This document shows positions 8,798 to 16,647 of a DNA stretch of 64,000 nt, one piece after another. Numbering within the stretch: the first letter of the stretch is position 1; every line of letters begins with the position of its first letter. The notes under the pieces were generated by a model. The model was not told the DNA's origin, searched no databases, and saw only the letters and a list, made by a program, of their open reading frames with translations. Position numbers and translations under genes: made by a program. The stretch is from Spectribacter acetivorans (GTDB taxonomy: Bacteria > Pseudomonadota > Gammaproteobacteria > Nevskiales > Salinisphaeraceae). The stretch spans positions 62,001 to 126,000 of the forward strand of contig NZ_JAVRHY010000006.1 in assembly GCF_031846305.1 (NCBI RefSeq). Reading direction: 5' to 3'.

Positions 8798-9334
8798 CAA
8801 TAACACCGAGCTTCGCGCTTTGTGTTGGTAACGTTATGGCGGGGGACCTGGTTAATTGTCCTAGGGAACCAATAACACCGAGCTTCGCGCTTTGTGTTGG
8901 TAACGTATTGCAGCCGCAGCGACTCATAGCGCTCCACCCGCCAATAACACCGAGCTTCTCGCTTTGTGTTGGTAACAGCTCGACACGCTCCATGGCTTTA
9001 CCGGCTGTGATCTCAATAACACCGAGCTTTCCGTTTGGTGTTGGTAACCATAGTGTGTCACTTCATGCCCACCCGGATGGGATCCCAATAACACCGAGCT
9101 TCGAGCTTTGTGTTGCTAACCTCGCATTCACCCTAATGCTCGCTTGTCGGCTCCTTCAATAACACCGAGCTTCGCGCTTTGTGTTGGTAACCAGAACACG
9201 GTGTAGCCGCGTCTGCCCTTTCAGACGCCTCAATAACACCGAGCTTCGCGCTTTGTGTTGGCAACCGGTCGGTCAGACCCGTGTCCGCGTATCACTTCCC
9301 AATAACACCGATCCCATGATCTGGTGTTGTCCAC
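8798..9334 (+). CRISPR. CRISPR array, 8 repeats of 35 bp and 7 spacers of 34-39 bp
   Basis: Repeats begin at 8798, 8870, 8942, 9014, 9086, 9157, 9231 and 9300, each 35 bp, starting CAATAACACCGAGC and ending TGTGTTGGTAAC. Spacers are 37, 37, 37, 37, 36, 39 and 34 bp and share no obvious similarity. The repeat can fold as AACAC...GTGTT with an inner AGC...GCT stem, a plausible Cas6 target. Repeats 1, 2 and 6 are identical; 3, 4, 5 and 7 carry point changes; repeat 8 differs through its 3' half yet still pairs (AACACCGATC...GATC...GGTGTT). The array lies directly after csf5-csf1-csf2-csf3. No adaptation genes are nearby. Confidence 0.97.
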
Positions 9335-9402
9335 TTGCATTCTCAGCCCCGGCTATAAGCTGGTGACTACAGCATTTCGCTGTCTTCATCAGGAGAACTC
9401 AA

Positions 9403-11067
9403 GTGACCAATCAGACCGTATGCATGACCGCGAATGTGCCTCGCTTGATCAAGGCCCAGCGCGACACCTTCACCCACTCTTACGCCTTCATCGCCGAGCT
9501 CATGCAAAACGCCCGGCGTGCCGGTGCAACCAAAGTCGACTTCAATTTCGACGAGACGACGAACATCCTCTCCATCGAAGACGACGGGCATGGCATCCAG
9601 TCCTGGGACAAGCTCCTGTGTCTGGCCGAATCCGACTGGAGCAATCCCGACATCGACGAGGAAAGCCCCTTCGGCATCGGCTTTCTGAGTGCCCTTTTTT
9701 CGGCGCAAGTCATTACCATCCGGTCCCGTGATGGGGTGATTTCAGCAGATACCGATGATCTCCTCTCTGGTGAGGCTATCGACATCGAGACCGAAGACTT
9801 CTTCGACGGGTGTCTTGTTCAGCTTTGTGACCTCCATCGCAAGCCCACCGCCAATCAGATCAATCACCAGGTGGCCCTGCTTGCTTCCGGCTTTCCCTTG
9901 CCTGTGAGCCTAAACGGCATGCAGCTCGAACGGCCTTGCGCGCTCCCCAACCTCGACGCCATTCCGACCGAGATAGGGATGATCCGCCTTCCCGAAAATC
10001 CTGAACAATTCAGCTTCCGAGCGCTTATCTATCTCCAAGGGTTGCCTATTTCCCGCATGGGTCGGCTTTGCCACCAACCGAGCAGCTTCCGCGACATGCC
10101 TGCTGAGCGTGAGATCCAGAACCAAAGCATCATTCACCTGGACCCGAGCGCTTTCCGGGCTCGACTGCCTGACCGCGATTGTTTGGTCGATGAAAAACTG
10201 GCTGTCAACGCCATCCGGGAAGCGATGAAAACCGCTTTTCGCAGCCACGCTGAGCAGATGAAGGCATCACGCCCTGAGCGACTGACCTATTGTCTCGACC
10301 AGCTGAGAGACGTCGGTTGCCATGACCTTCTCAACGACGTTCCCTACATCCCTCCTGGCCTTGTCTCGCCACTTTCCGACGAGGATCGACAGCTCCCCAG
10401 TAATATCGAGGAGTTCGATCGTCGCTTTTGCGCCTCTGAAAACCAAAAGCCCATCCCGATGGCGGATGTGGTTGACGGCAAACTCCGTCTGGTCGCCCAA
10501 TCAGACCTGTCTGATCGCGATGAAGACAAGCCCCACCCCTGGGTCGCTCAGCTGGTTAAGCTCGGGTATTCGCGCCTCGAGGATGGGCTTCATGAAGACC
10601 ACTGGGTCAACCAGCATCTGTTGGACACCGGCGCAATTCGGGTTGACGCCATCGTTCCGGTCAACCCGAAACCTGTCTCTCGCTTCACCGTGGATTACGC
10701 CAACTTCGATCTGGTCTACTGCGATGCCGTTCGAGTCGAATCCAGTCTGGGCGTGACCGTCATTAACGATGCCCTGGTGGCCGGGGAAGCAGAACCCTAC
10801 TACGTCACCGCGAGAGCCCACAGCCACGACCTCGGCGCCGTGCTGTCGTACTTCGACTACGACGACGACAAAGTGGACAACGACCACCGATCCGATTGCG
10901 AGGAGCGATTCAGCGCGTGGATGAAAGCCCAGGCAGCGTCTGATCCGGCTGAGCTGCTTCATGGCCTTCTCGAAACGCTCAACCTCTCTGGCTTCTCCGA
11001 CCTTCGAGGACGCAGTTTCAAGCTATCTGTGGGCGGCGACTACAAGCTGACCGTAGAAGCCGCCTGA
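9403..11067 (+). CDS. Hsp90-like (GHKL) ATP-binding protein
   Basis: 554 residues starting at GTG 9403 with AGGAG 7 nt upstream. The N-terminal 200 residues carry the Bergerat fold: N-box ELMQNARRAGATKVDF (about 33-48), G1 box EDDGHGI (about 59-65) and GIGFLSALFSAQ (about 91-102). This is the HATPase_c_3 arrangement seen in MutL, Hsp90 and MORC-like proteins. The C-terminal 350 residues are not recognised. It starts 68 bp after the CRISPR array and is followed by a strong terminator, so it forms its own unit. ATP-dependent dimerisation or clamp activity is inferred from the fold; a link to the CRISPR system is only positional. Confidence 0.85.
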   Translation: MTNQTVCMTANVPRLIKAQRDTFTHSYAFIAELMQNARRAGATKVDFNFDETTNILSIEDDGHGIQSWDKLLCLAESDWSNPDIDEESPFGIGFLSALFSAQVITIRSRDGVISADTDDLLSGEAIDIETEDFFDGCLVQLCDLHRKPTANQINHQVALLASGFPLPVSLNGMQLERPCALPNLDAIPTEIGMIRLPENPEQFSFRALIYLQGLPISRMGRLCHQPSSFRDMPAEREIQNQSIIHLDPSAFRARLPDRDCLVDEKLAVNAIREAMKTAFRSHAEQMKASRPERLTYCLDQLRDVGCHDLLNDVPYIPPGLVSPLSDEDRQLPSNIEEFDRRFCASENQKPIPMADVVDGKLRLVAQSDLSDRDEDKPHPWVAQLVKLGYSRLEDGLHEDHWVNQHLLDTGAIRVDAIVPVNPKPVSRFTVDYANFDLVYCDAVRVESSLGVTVINDALVAGEAEPYYVTARAHSHDLGAVLSYFDYDDDKVDNDHRSDCEERFSAWMKAQAASDPAELLHGLLETLNLSGFSDLRGRSFKLSVGGDYKLTVEAA

Positions 11068-11083
11068 TCCGACCGATCTCTCC

Positions 11084-11121
11084 TGCCGGCAAGTGCTTTT
11101 CTGCGCTTGCCGGCATTTTTG
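11084..11121 (+). terminator. Rho-independent terminator after the GHKL ATPase gene
   Basis: A stem TGCCGGCAAG...CTTGCCGGCA with a short loop is followed by TTTTT, 17 bp after the stop codon at 11067. Confidence 0.9.
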
Positions 11122-11130
11122 TGCCCGCTG

Positions 11131-11161
11131 CAAAAAAGTGGCCCGCCGGGGTGGCGGGCCA
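11131..11161 (-). terminator. Second stem-loop, terminator-like on the minus strand
   Basis: TGGCCCGCC-GGGGT-GGCGGGCCA (11139-11161) is preceded on the plus strand by AAAAAA, so a minus-strand transcript would read hairpin then U-tract. It would insulate the two flanking plus-strand units from antisense transcription. No minus-strand gene feeds it directly. Confidence 0.5.
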
Positions 11162-11308
11162 GTGGCGCGTAGGAGAAACGATGTCGACAGGATGAAACGA
11201 GGAACTGCCGACAAATCCATTCTCGGCTCAACCTGATCGCCAGTGTCGGCATAAAACGCCCGTATTTATCCCGCTTTACGGCTCAAGTCCCAGTCCCAAA
11301 CGACCGCC

Positions 11309-11335
11309 TTGCATATTCCCAGGGGCCCGTAATCT
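11309..11335 (+). promoter_or_regulatory. Promoter of the methyltransferase gene, probably leaderless
   Basis: TTGCAT (11309-11314), 15 nt, TAATCT (11330-11335), then 7 nt to the ATG at 11343. Transcription would start at or next to the A of the start codon. The same arrangement recurs at 16615 and, with 16-17 nt spacing, at several other genes in this window. Confidence 0.6.
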
Positions 11336-11342
11336 GGGAGGC

Positions 11343-12908
11343 ATGGACACGCAAACCAGCCCCCTGCTTGATACAGCAGACGACTTTTTCCCACCGGTCC
11401 AGGGCGACGCCGTCGATGCCCTGATCGGCCAGCACAACGCCGCCCATCGCGACATCGCCACGGTTGCTGAGATGTTATCGGGCCCCGCCATGCAGCGAGC
11501 CACCGAGTTTTTCATTCAGGCCCATCGCGAAGAGCTGGGGCGAGTACCGATTTCGGTGATCAGGCTCTTTGACAGGGACAAGGCGTTCAAGGCCCTCGAC
11601 GCGACCTACTGGCAACGCGCCCTTGAGTTGACTGGCGTACTCGACTGGATGCCTCAGGAGCGCCGCCAGCAATGGCATGAGCAGATCCGCAACATGGACA
11701 CCCCGCCATTCACCGAAGAGATCGTGCGCGACAACCTCATGGCCCTGATGGGTCAGCGCATGGACTTCCTATCGGAAATGGTAGACGGGCTTTTCCGCGG
11801 GCTTTCTGGTCAGCATGTCACCAACCGCCCCGAGGGATTCGCCAAGCGCATGATCATCGATGATGCGTTCGACGCCTTCGGCAGCAGTTACCGCAAGGCT
11901 GGCTACATCCACGATCTTCGTTCGATCGTGGCCAGGTTCATGCACCGCGAACAGCCCGACCTGCAGGTGACTCTCAAGGCCCTGCAGCACTTTCGCCGTG
12001 ACACGGGCGTCTGGCACGACATGGACGGCGGGGCATTTCGAGTCCGCACCTACAAGAAGGGCACGGCCCACCTCGAGGTGCACCCGGACTTCGCCTATCG
12101 CCTCAATCAGATTCTGGCCCACCGCCACCCCATGGCGATCCCTTCGCATTTTCGCCAACCGCCCAAGCGCAGCAAGCAGACCGTCAAGGTATTCAATCAG
12201 CCGATCCCGTTTTCGGTTCTCTCCCTGCTGGCCAATAACGTCCCCTCTCGCCTGCCGCCCGCGGCAGGGAAAGGATGGTCGTTTCAGCTACCCACGTATC
12301 AAGTCGACAAGCATCGCCTGCAGGTCGCTGGCCAGGTTCTCAAGGCAATCGGTGGTGTGTTCAACCGCCCCAGCTACCATTTCGACTACGACCCGACCGA
12401 TGTAATCGGCTATATCGTGGCCACTGGCATGATGCCCGATCAGCGCTCGCATCAGTTCTATCCGACCCCGACCGAGCTCGCCGAGCTGGCAGTCGAGGCC
12501 GCGGCGATCGCGCCCGGTCATCGTTGTCTGGAGCCCAGCGCCGGCCAGGGCGATCTCGCCGAGCACATGCCGGCCGACCAGACCTTGTGCATTGAGCTCA
12601 GTCAGCTGCATTGTCAGGTGCTCCAATCCAAGGGGCTAGAGACGCGCTGTCAGGACTTCCTGGCATTCAATGAAGGCGCATTCGACCGTATTGTGATGAA
12701 CCCGCCCTTCTCGGTCGGTCGCGCCCGTGAGCATCTGCGCCATGCGCTTACCCTACTCGCCCCCGGCGGCCGCCTGGTCGCCATTCTGCCGGCGAGCATG
12801 GCCGGCGAGCCCCTGCCCCCGGAATTCCAGCCCAACTGGTCGGAAATCCACGCGAATAAATTCGCCGGCACCTCCGCCAAGGTGGTTATCCTCACGGCCG
12901 AAGGTTGA
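11343..12908 (+). CDS. DUF4942-like protein with N6-adenine methyltransferase domain
   Basis: 521 residues. The N-terminal two thirds (VDALIGQHNAAHRDI through the central helices) resemble DUF4942-type proteins of plasmids and phages. The C-terminal third is a SAM-dependent methyltransferase: YPTPTELAELAVEAA, then LEPSAGQGDLAEHM (SAM loop, about 398-411) and MNPPF (catalytic NPPF motif, about 454-458). It probably methylates adenine in DNA in the cytoplasm. No restriction endonuclease gene is adjacent, so it may be an orphan methyltransferase protecting or marking the plasmid. The UvrD-like helicase begins 16 bp downstream, suggesting an operon. The start is placed at 11343 because of the promoter just upstream. 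Confidence 0.85.
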   Translation: MDTQTSPLLDTADDFFPPVQGDAVDALIGQHNAAHRDIATVAEMLSGPAMQRATEFFIQAHREELGRVPISVIRLFDRDKAFKALDATYWQRALELTGVLDWMPQERRQQWHEQIRNMDTPPFTEEIVRDNLMALMGQRMDFLSEMVDGLFRGLSGQHVTNRPEGFAKRMIIDDAFDAFGSSYRKAGYIHDLRSIVARFMHREQPDLQVTLKALQHFRRDTGVWHDMDGGAFRVRTYKKGTAHLEVHPDFAYRLNQILAHRHPMAIPSHFRQPPKRSKQTVKVFNQPIPFSVLSLLANNVPSRLPPAAGKGWSFQLPTYQVDKHRLQVAGQVLKAIGGVFNRPSYHFDYDPTDVIGYIVATGMMPDQRSHQFYPTPTELAELAVEAAAIAPGHRCLEPSAGQGDLAEHMPADQTLCIELSQLHCQVLQSKGLETRCQDFLAFNEGAFDRIVMNPPFSVGRAREHLRHALTLLAPGGRLVAILPASMAGEPLPPEFQPNWSEIHANKFAGTSAKVVILTAEG

Positions 12909-12924
12909 TCGGGACACCAACTCC

Positions 12925-15246
12925 ATGGGGTATCAAGGGCTAACTCAGGAGCAACTCGCCGTGGTCCACCACGAGCAGGGCCATGCGCGCGTCTCCGCGG
13001 TGGCGGGCTCCGGCAAGACGCACACGATGGTACACCGCATCGCGCATTTGCTGGATCGCGGGGTGGACCCTCGTCGAATTCTTGCCCTCATGTTCAACCG
13101 CGACGCCGCCGAGCAATTCGCAAGACGCCTTCGTGAGCATGTCGAGCGGGATGTGCGCCTGCCTGAGGTACTGACGTTTCACGCCTTTGGTAGGCGCCTG
13201 ACCCGGCACTTCGTCGACAACCGATGGCTGCGCCGCGCCACGCTGCAGACCGAAGCCTGGCGCCTGCACCATCTGGCCCGTGAGGTACTGCGTGCCGAGA
13301 ATGGCGCCAACCCCAGTGCCGATGATCTCGAGGCATTCCTGGGCTACATCGACCTGGTGAAAAGCGACCTGCTTGCGCCTGACATCAAGTTCGACCAGCT
13401 CTATGCCAACGACCCGAACCAGGGCAGCTACATCCGCTTCCCCCAGGCGTTCGAGCGCTTCGAGCAAACCCGCACCGACAACCGTTGGCGCTTCTTCGCC
13501 GATCTCATCTACGACCCGGTCATGGCCGTCCAGCGTGGAAAGACCCAGCCCCGGGTGCTTGCCAATCGCTATGACCACATCATTGTCGACGAATACCAGG
13601 ACGTCAACGAGATCCAGCACCACCTCATCCAGTCGCTGGCCGGTGACCGCGCCAGCGTCATGGCCGTGGGCGATGTCGACCAGTGCATCTATGTCTGGCG
13701 CGGCGCCAACCCGCGCTACATCACCCATCAGTTCGAGCAGAGCTTTCCTGGGGCGCGCACCTATCTGCTGAGCCACACCTTTCGATACGGCCATGCGCTC
13801 AGCCTGGCAGCCAACAACTGTGTGACCCACAACACCTTGCGTGACGACAAGCTCTGCATCAGCGCACCGGCGAACCCACCCACGACCCTGCGCCTCGAGT
13901 CCTACGACGACCGCCCAGGGGCTTCCGGGCATTCGCCCGTGCCGGCCCTGATCGACCAGTGGCGCGCCGGGGGCGGCTGCTACCGTGATATCGCGGTACT
14001 GGTCCGGCTATTCTCCATGGCGGCCCCCATCGAGATCGCGTTGCTGGAACACGGCATCCCTTATCGGCTGGTCGGCTCTCGATCCGTATTCGAGGCCGAG
14101 GGCTATCAGATGCTCACCGGTTATCTGTACCTGGCCACTGGCCGGTATCGAGAACTCGATCCCCAGCAGTGGCGCGAAAGGATCCGGGTGATGCTCACCC
14201 ACCCCACCATCGGCCTGCACGATGGGCTTGATCCGGTCATCGACAGCCTGGCCGCTGAACCCGAGTCCAGCGATCGTGTCTTCGCTCAGCTCCTTGCTGG
14301 TCAACACCCGAGCTGGCGCGCCGACCGTATCGAGCAGCGCCGTGCCCTCTTCGCCGACGCCTACCACGGCCGCCTTGGCGCCCGTGCGGCGGATGTGCTT
14401 CGCAACATTGACCTGCGACTGGCCTTGCGAAACTACTATCAGTCCACCTCCGCCAACCGCGATGCCGCCGAGGACCGTTATCGTCTGATCCAGGCCATTA
14501 CCAGGCTATCCGGCAATGGTCAGCCATCTCCGGCCGGGCTCATCGATTACCTGGCGCCGCTGGAGTCTCGCGATCACCACGCCCCGGATGGCGATGCTGT
14601 TCTGATTACCAGCGTGCATCGCGCCAAGGGCCTTGAGTGGCCCATGGTCATCCTGCCCTCACTTGAGGAGGGCGGCTTCCCGGCGGCCTCAGCCGCTGAC
14701 GATCCTGACAAGATCGAGGATGAGCGCCGGCTGTTCTATGTGGCCATGACCCGGGCTCAGAAGATGCTTTGCCTTCTCCATCCCGTGGATGACCCCTTTT
14801 CGTTCATCCACGCCAATTCGCTCGGACGGCATCACCCGGATTCCCGTGTCAGCCGCTTCCTGACCGAGGCGCAGATCGGCGTGTCCGGCCGGGTAGGGGA
14901 AGCCATCCACGAGGGGGCAAGCCCCAAAGTCCCGGCTCACAACCCTGCCACCATGGACCGCTATCTTGGCGAGATCGGCCTTGACTGGCGCCTGACCCGG
15001 CCCAAGCCCACGGCGTCAGCTCGTAAGCTCTTTGGCCGACCTGACCCACTCACGCCCGAGATGCAGCGCCTGAAGGAGACCGGCTCGCGCTACCCGGTGG
15101 GTGCCACGCTCTACCATCCGAAATACGGCATGGGCCTCATTACCGACACGTCGGCGAACTACGTCAGCGCCCGTTTCCCCGGCGAGAAAAAGACCCGTTC
15201 ATTCCAGATCGAGAAGGCGGAAAAAGCCGGATTGAAACTGGCCTGA
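12925..15246 (+). CDS. UvrD/Rep-like superfamily 1 DNA helicase
   Basis: 773 residues from ATG 12925. Visible SF1A motifs are: Q-motif LTQEQLAVV, Walker A VAGSGKT (about 25-31), DEYQDVNEIQ (motif II, about 222), GDVDQCIYVWRGA (motif III), VHRAKGLEWPMV (motif V, about 565) and YVAMTRAQ (motif VI, about 605). These enzymes unwind DNA 3' to 5' using ATP and work in repair, replication restart or plasmid replication. The C-terminal 80 residues (GATLYHPKYGMGLITD...) look like the Tudor-like tail of UvrD/PcrA, which contacts partners such as RNA polymerase. It follows the methyltransferase closely. A second, shorter UvrD-like helicase is encoded at 44798-46546. Confidence 0.93.
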   Translation: MGYQGLTQEQLAVVHHEQGHARVSAVAGSGKTHTMVHRIAHLLDRGVDPRRILALMFNRDAAEQFARRLREHVERDVRLPEVLTFHAFGRRLTRHFVDNRWLRRATLQTEAWRLHHLAREVLRAENGANPSADDLEAFLGYIDLVKSDLLAPDIKFDQLYANDPNQGSYIRFPQAFERFEQTRTDNRWRFFADLIYDPVMAVQRGKTQPRVLANRYDHIIVDEYQDVNEIQHHLIQSLAGDRASVMAVGDVDQCIYVWRGANPRYITHQFEQSFPGARTYLLSHTFRYGHALSLAANNCVTHNTLRDDKLCISAPANPPTTLRLESYDDRPGASGHSPVPALIDQWRAGGGCYRDIAVLVRLFSMAAPIEIALLEHGIPYRLVGSRSVFEAEGYQMLTGYLYLATGRYRELDPQQWRERIRVMLTHPTIGLHDGLDPVIDSLAAEPESSDRVFAQLLAGQHPSWRADRIEQRRALFADAYHGRLGARAADVLRNIDLRLALRNYYQSTSANRDAAEDRYRLIQAITRLSGNGQPSPAGLIDYLAPLESRDHHAPDGDAVLITSVHRAKGLEWPMVILPSLEEGGFPAASAADDPDKIEDERRLFYVAMTRAQKMLCLLHPVDDPFSFIHANSLGRHHPDSRVSRFLTEAQIGVSGRVGEAIHEGASPKVPAHNPATMDRYLGEIGLDWRLTRPKPTASARKLFGRPDPLTPEMQRLKETGSRYPVGATLYHPKYGMGLITDTSANYVSARFPGEKKTRSFQIEKAEKAGLKLA

Positions 15247-15249
15247 TGC

Positions 15250-15876
15250 CTACCGGTCCTCATTGACCCCCGCTCGCACGCCGGCGAGAAAGTCCGACCG
15301 GTAGATCGCCGCGATTCGATCCGCTTCGGCGCGATCCTTGCGGTCAAGCACCCCGATGTCACCGGCGTATCGCCCCCGGTAGCCGCCTTCCACGGCCAGC
15401 AGGTACCAGGCATAGCCACGGATCGGATCGATGTCCCGACCCTCCCCGTTTCGGTAGATCCTCGACAGGGCGATGGCGCTGTCGATGTGGCCTTGCTCGG
15501 CGGCGGTGAACACCCATCGGTAGGCGGCCTTGACGTCGCCCATCTCCCGGTACCATAGGCCCGTCTCGTACTGCGCTTGCGCGACCCCCTGGCGAGCTTG
15601 CCTTAACCGCGGCGGGAATCGCCCGCTATCCGAGTAGCGACGATCCAGGTCGGCATTGACCTCTCTGGCCACCTCCACGGGCAGCAGGGGCTCCTCGATC
15701 AGGGATTGGGGTACGAGCGCCTTGTCGTCTTGTGCCGGTCTTGCGTCCCTGGCTTTCCAGTAGGTCGCGCCCGCGAGCATCACCGCCACCATAACCATCG
15801 CCCCCAATGCCATTTGCACCGGACGCCGCGGCTGCTCCAGGTCGTCAAACACACGCTTGTCACCCATGACGACCAT
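15250..15876 (-). CDS. Membrane-anchored Sel1-like repeat protein
   Basis: About 208 residues. A single membrane segment (MALGAMVMVAVMLAGATYW) follows a short cytoplasmic N-terminus. Two to three Sel1 repeats come next (AQYETGLWYREMGDVKAAYRWVFTAAEQGHIDSAIALSRIYRNG, then GYAWYLLAVEGG). The frame stays open up to 15933, with starts at 15933, 15876 and 15867; 15876 is preferred because the residues above it are not hydrophobic or conserved-looking, but no clear ribosome binding site decides it. It lies tail to tail with the UvrD-like helicase gene (3 bp apart). Its architecture matches the proteins at 22.0 and 23.0 kb, suggesting one plasmid family of inner-membrane Sel1 proteins. Confidence 0.8.
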   Translation of the reverse strand: MVVMGDKRVFDDLEQPRRPVQMALGAMVMVAVMLAGATYWKARDARPAQDDKALVPQSLIEEPLLPVEVAREVNADLDRRYSDSGRFPPRLRQARQGVAQAQYETGLWYREMGDVKAAYRWVFTAAEQGHIDSAIALSRIYRNGEGRDIDPIRGYAWYLLAVEGGYRGRYAGDIGVLDRKDRAEADRIAAIYRSDFLAGVRAGVNEDR

Positions 15877-15997
15877 TTTCCCACTGGTTGATTCGGGGGT
15901 GTTCCGCCGAAATAACCACCATTTCGCGGGCATTTAACGGCGCGGCCCGCTGGCTATCGCCCATAATAGTTGCCTGGCAACGCTATCGGGGCTCATA

Positions 15998-16609
15998 ATG
16001 GAAACCGCCGCGCCATATCAGGTCCAACCGACCCATACCCTTCGTCTGCGCGACATCGCGCGCATGGCCCACGTCACCCGTTGGCACACGGTGCGTACCG
16101 CGCGTGACCAGACCCTGGCCGAGCACCTCTACATCGTTACCATGATCTCTCACGAGCTGGCCCGCCGCGTGCTCGGCGACAGGCTCACCGATCAGGATCG
16201 CCTGGCTGTTTATGACTGGGCCCTGCGTCATGACACGCCCGAAATCATCACCGGCGACGTCCCCACGCCCACCAAGCACCAGCTTGGGAAGATGTACACC
16301 GATCAGTCCCCGCTTGACCTGCTCGAGGAATCAGTCTGTCGAGATTTCACCGAGGCCAAGAATCGTGTCCGCGATACGCCGCTCAAGATCCTGGTCAAAC
16401 TCGCGGATATCGCCGAGGCGATCGTGTTTCTCAACGTCGAGTCCGTCACGGACCAGGGACGGCGCATCCAGTCCCGACTCCACGACCAGTATCGCCTTCA
16501 TGTCCAGCAGGCCGCCACGCGCTGGCCGGACCATCACTGGGATGCGGCACTCGCCGCCCTCGACGAGCTGCTGCACGGCGAGGAAACCGCCGAGCTTGAC
16601 TGGAACTGA
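15998..16609 (+). CDS. HD-domain 5'-deoxynucleotidase, YfbR-like
   Basis: 203 residues. The HD phosphohydrolase signature is clear: RWHTVRTARDQTLAEHLYIV, then LRHDTPEIITGDVPTPTK, which matches the RHDxxExxTGDxPTPxK signature of YfbR. YfbR-type enzymes remove the 5'-phosphate from dNMPs in a metal-dependent reaction. A plasmid copy would tune deoxynucleotide pools together with the ribonucleotide reductase and dNMP kinase-like genes in this window. It is a single-gene unit between the divergent Sel1 gene and the RecG-like gene. A CATAAT overlaps the start; no ribosome binding site is seen. Confidence 0.88.
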   Translation: METAAPYQVQPTHTLRLRDIARMAHVTRWHTVRTARDQTLAEHLYIVTMISHELARRVLGDRLTDQDRLAVYDWALRHDTPEIITGDVPTPTKHQLGKMYTDQSPLDLLEESVCRDFTEAKNRVRDTPLKILVKLADIAEAIVFLNVESVTDQGRRIQSRLHDQYRLHVQQAATRWPDHHWDAALAALDELLHGEETAELDWN

Positions 16610-16614
16610 GCCGC

Positions 16615-16641
16615 TTGCATTTTCACGGCTCTGGGTAGACT
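16615..16641 (+). promoter_or_regulatory. Promoter of the RecG-like gene, probably leaderless
   Basis: TTGCAT (16615-16620), 15 nt, TAGACT (16636-16641), 6 nt, then ATG 16648. There is no room for a ribosome binding site. It is one of the clearest examples of the recurring element described in the findings. Confidence 0.65.
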
Positions 16642-16647
16642 CCTATC

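Noticed and set aside
8595..8993. Minus-strand open frame of 132 codons across the CRISPR array, plus a second one at 8674-8937
   Set aside because: The translation is a repetition of the CRISPR repeat; it arises from the array and is not a gene.
12940..13932. Minus-strand frame of 330 codons
   Set aside because: Antisense to the UvrD-like helicase with all its motifs; the antisense protein looks like GC-biased noise.
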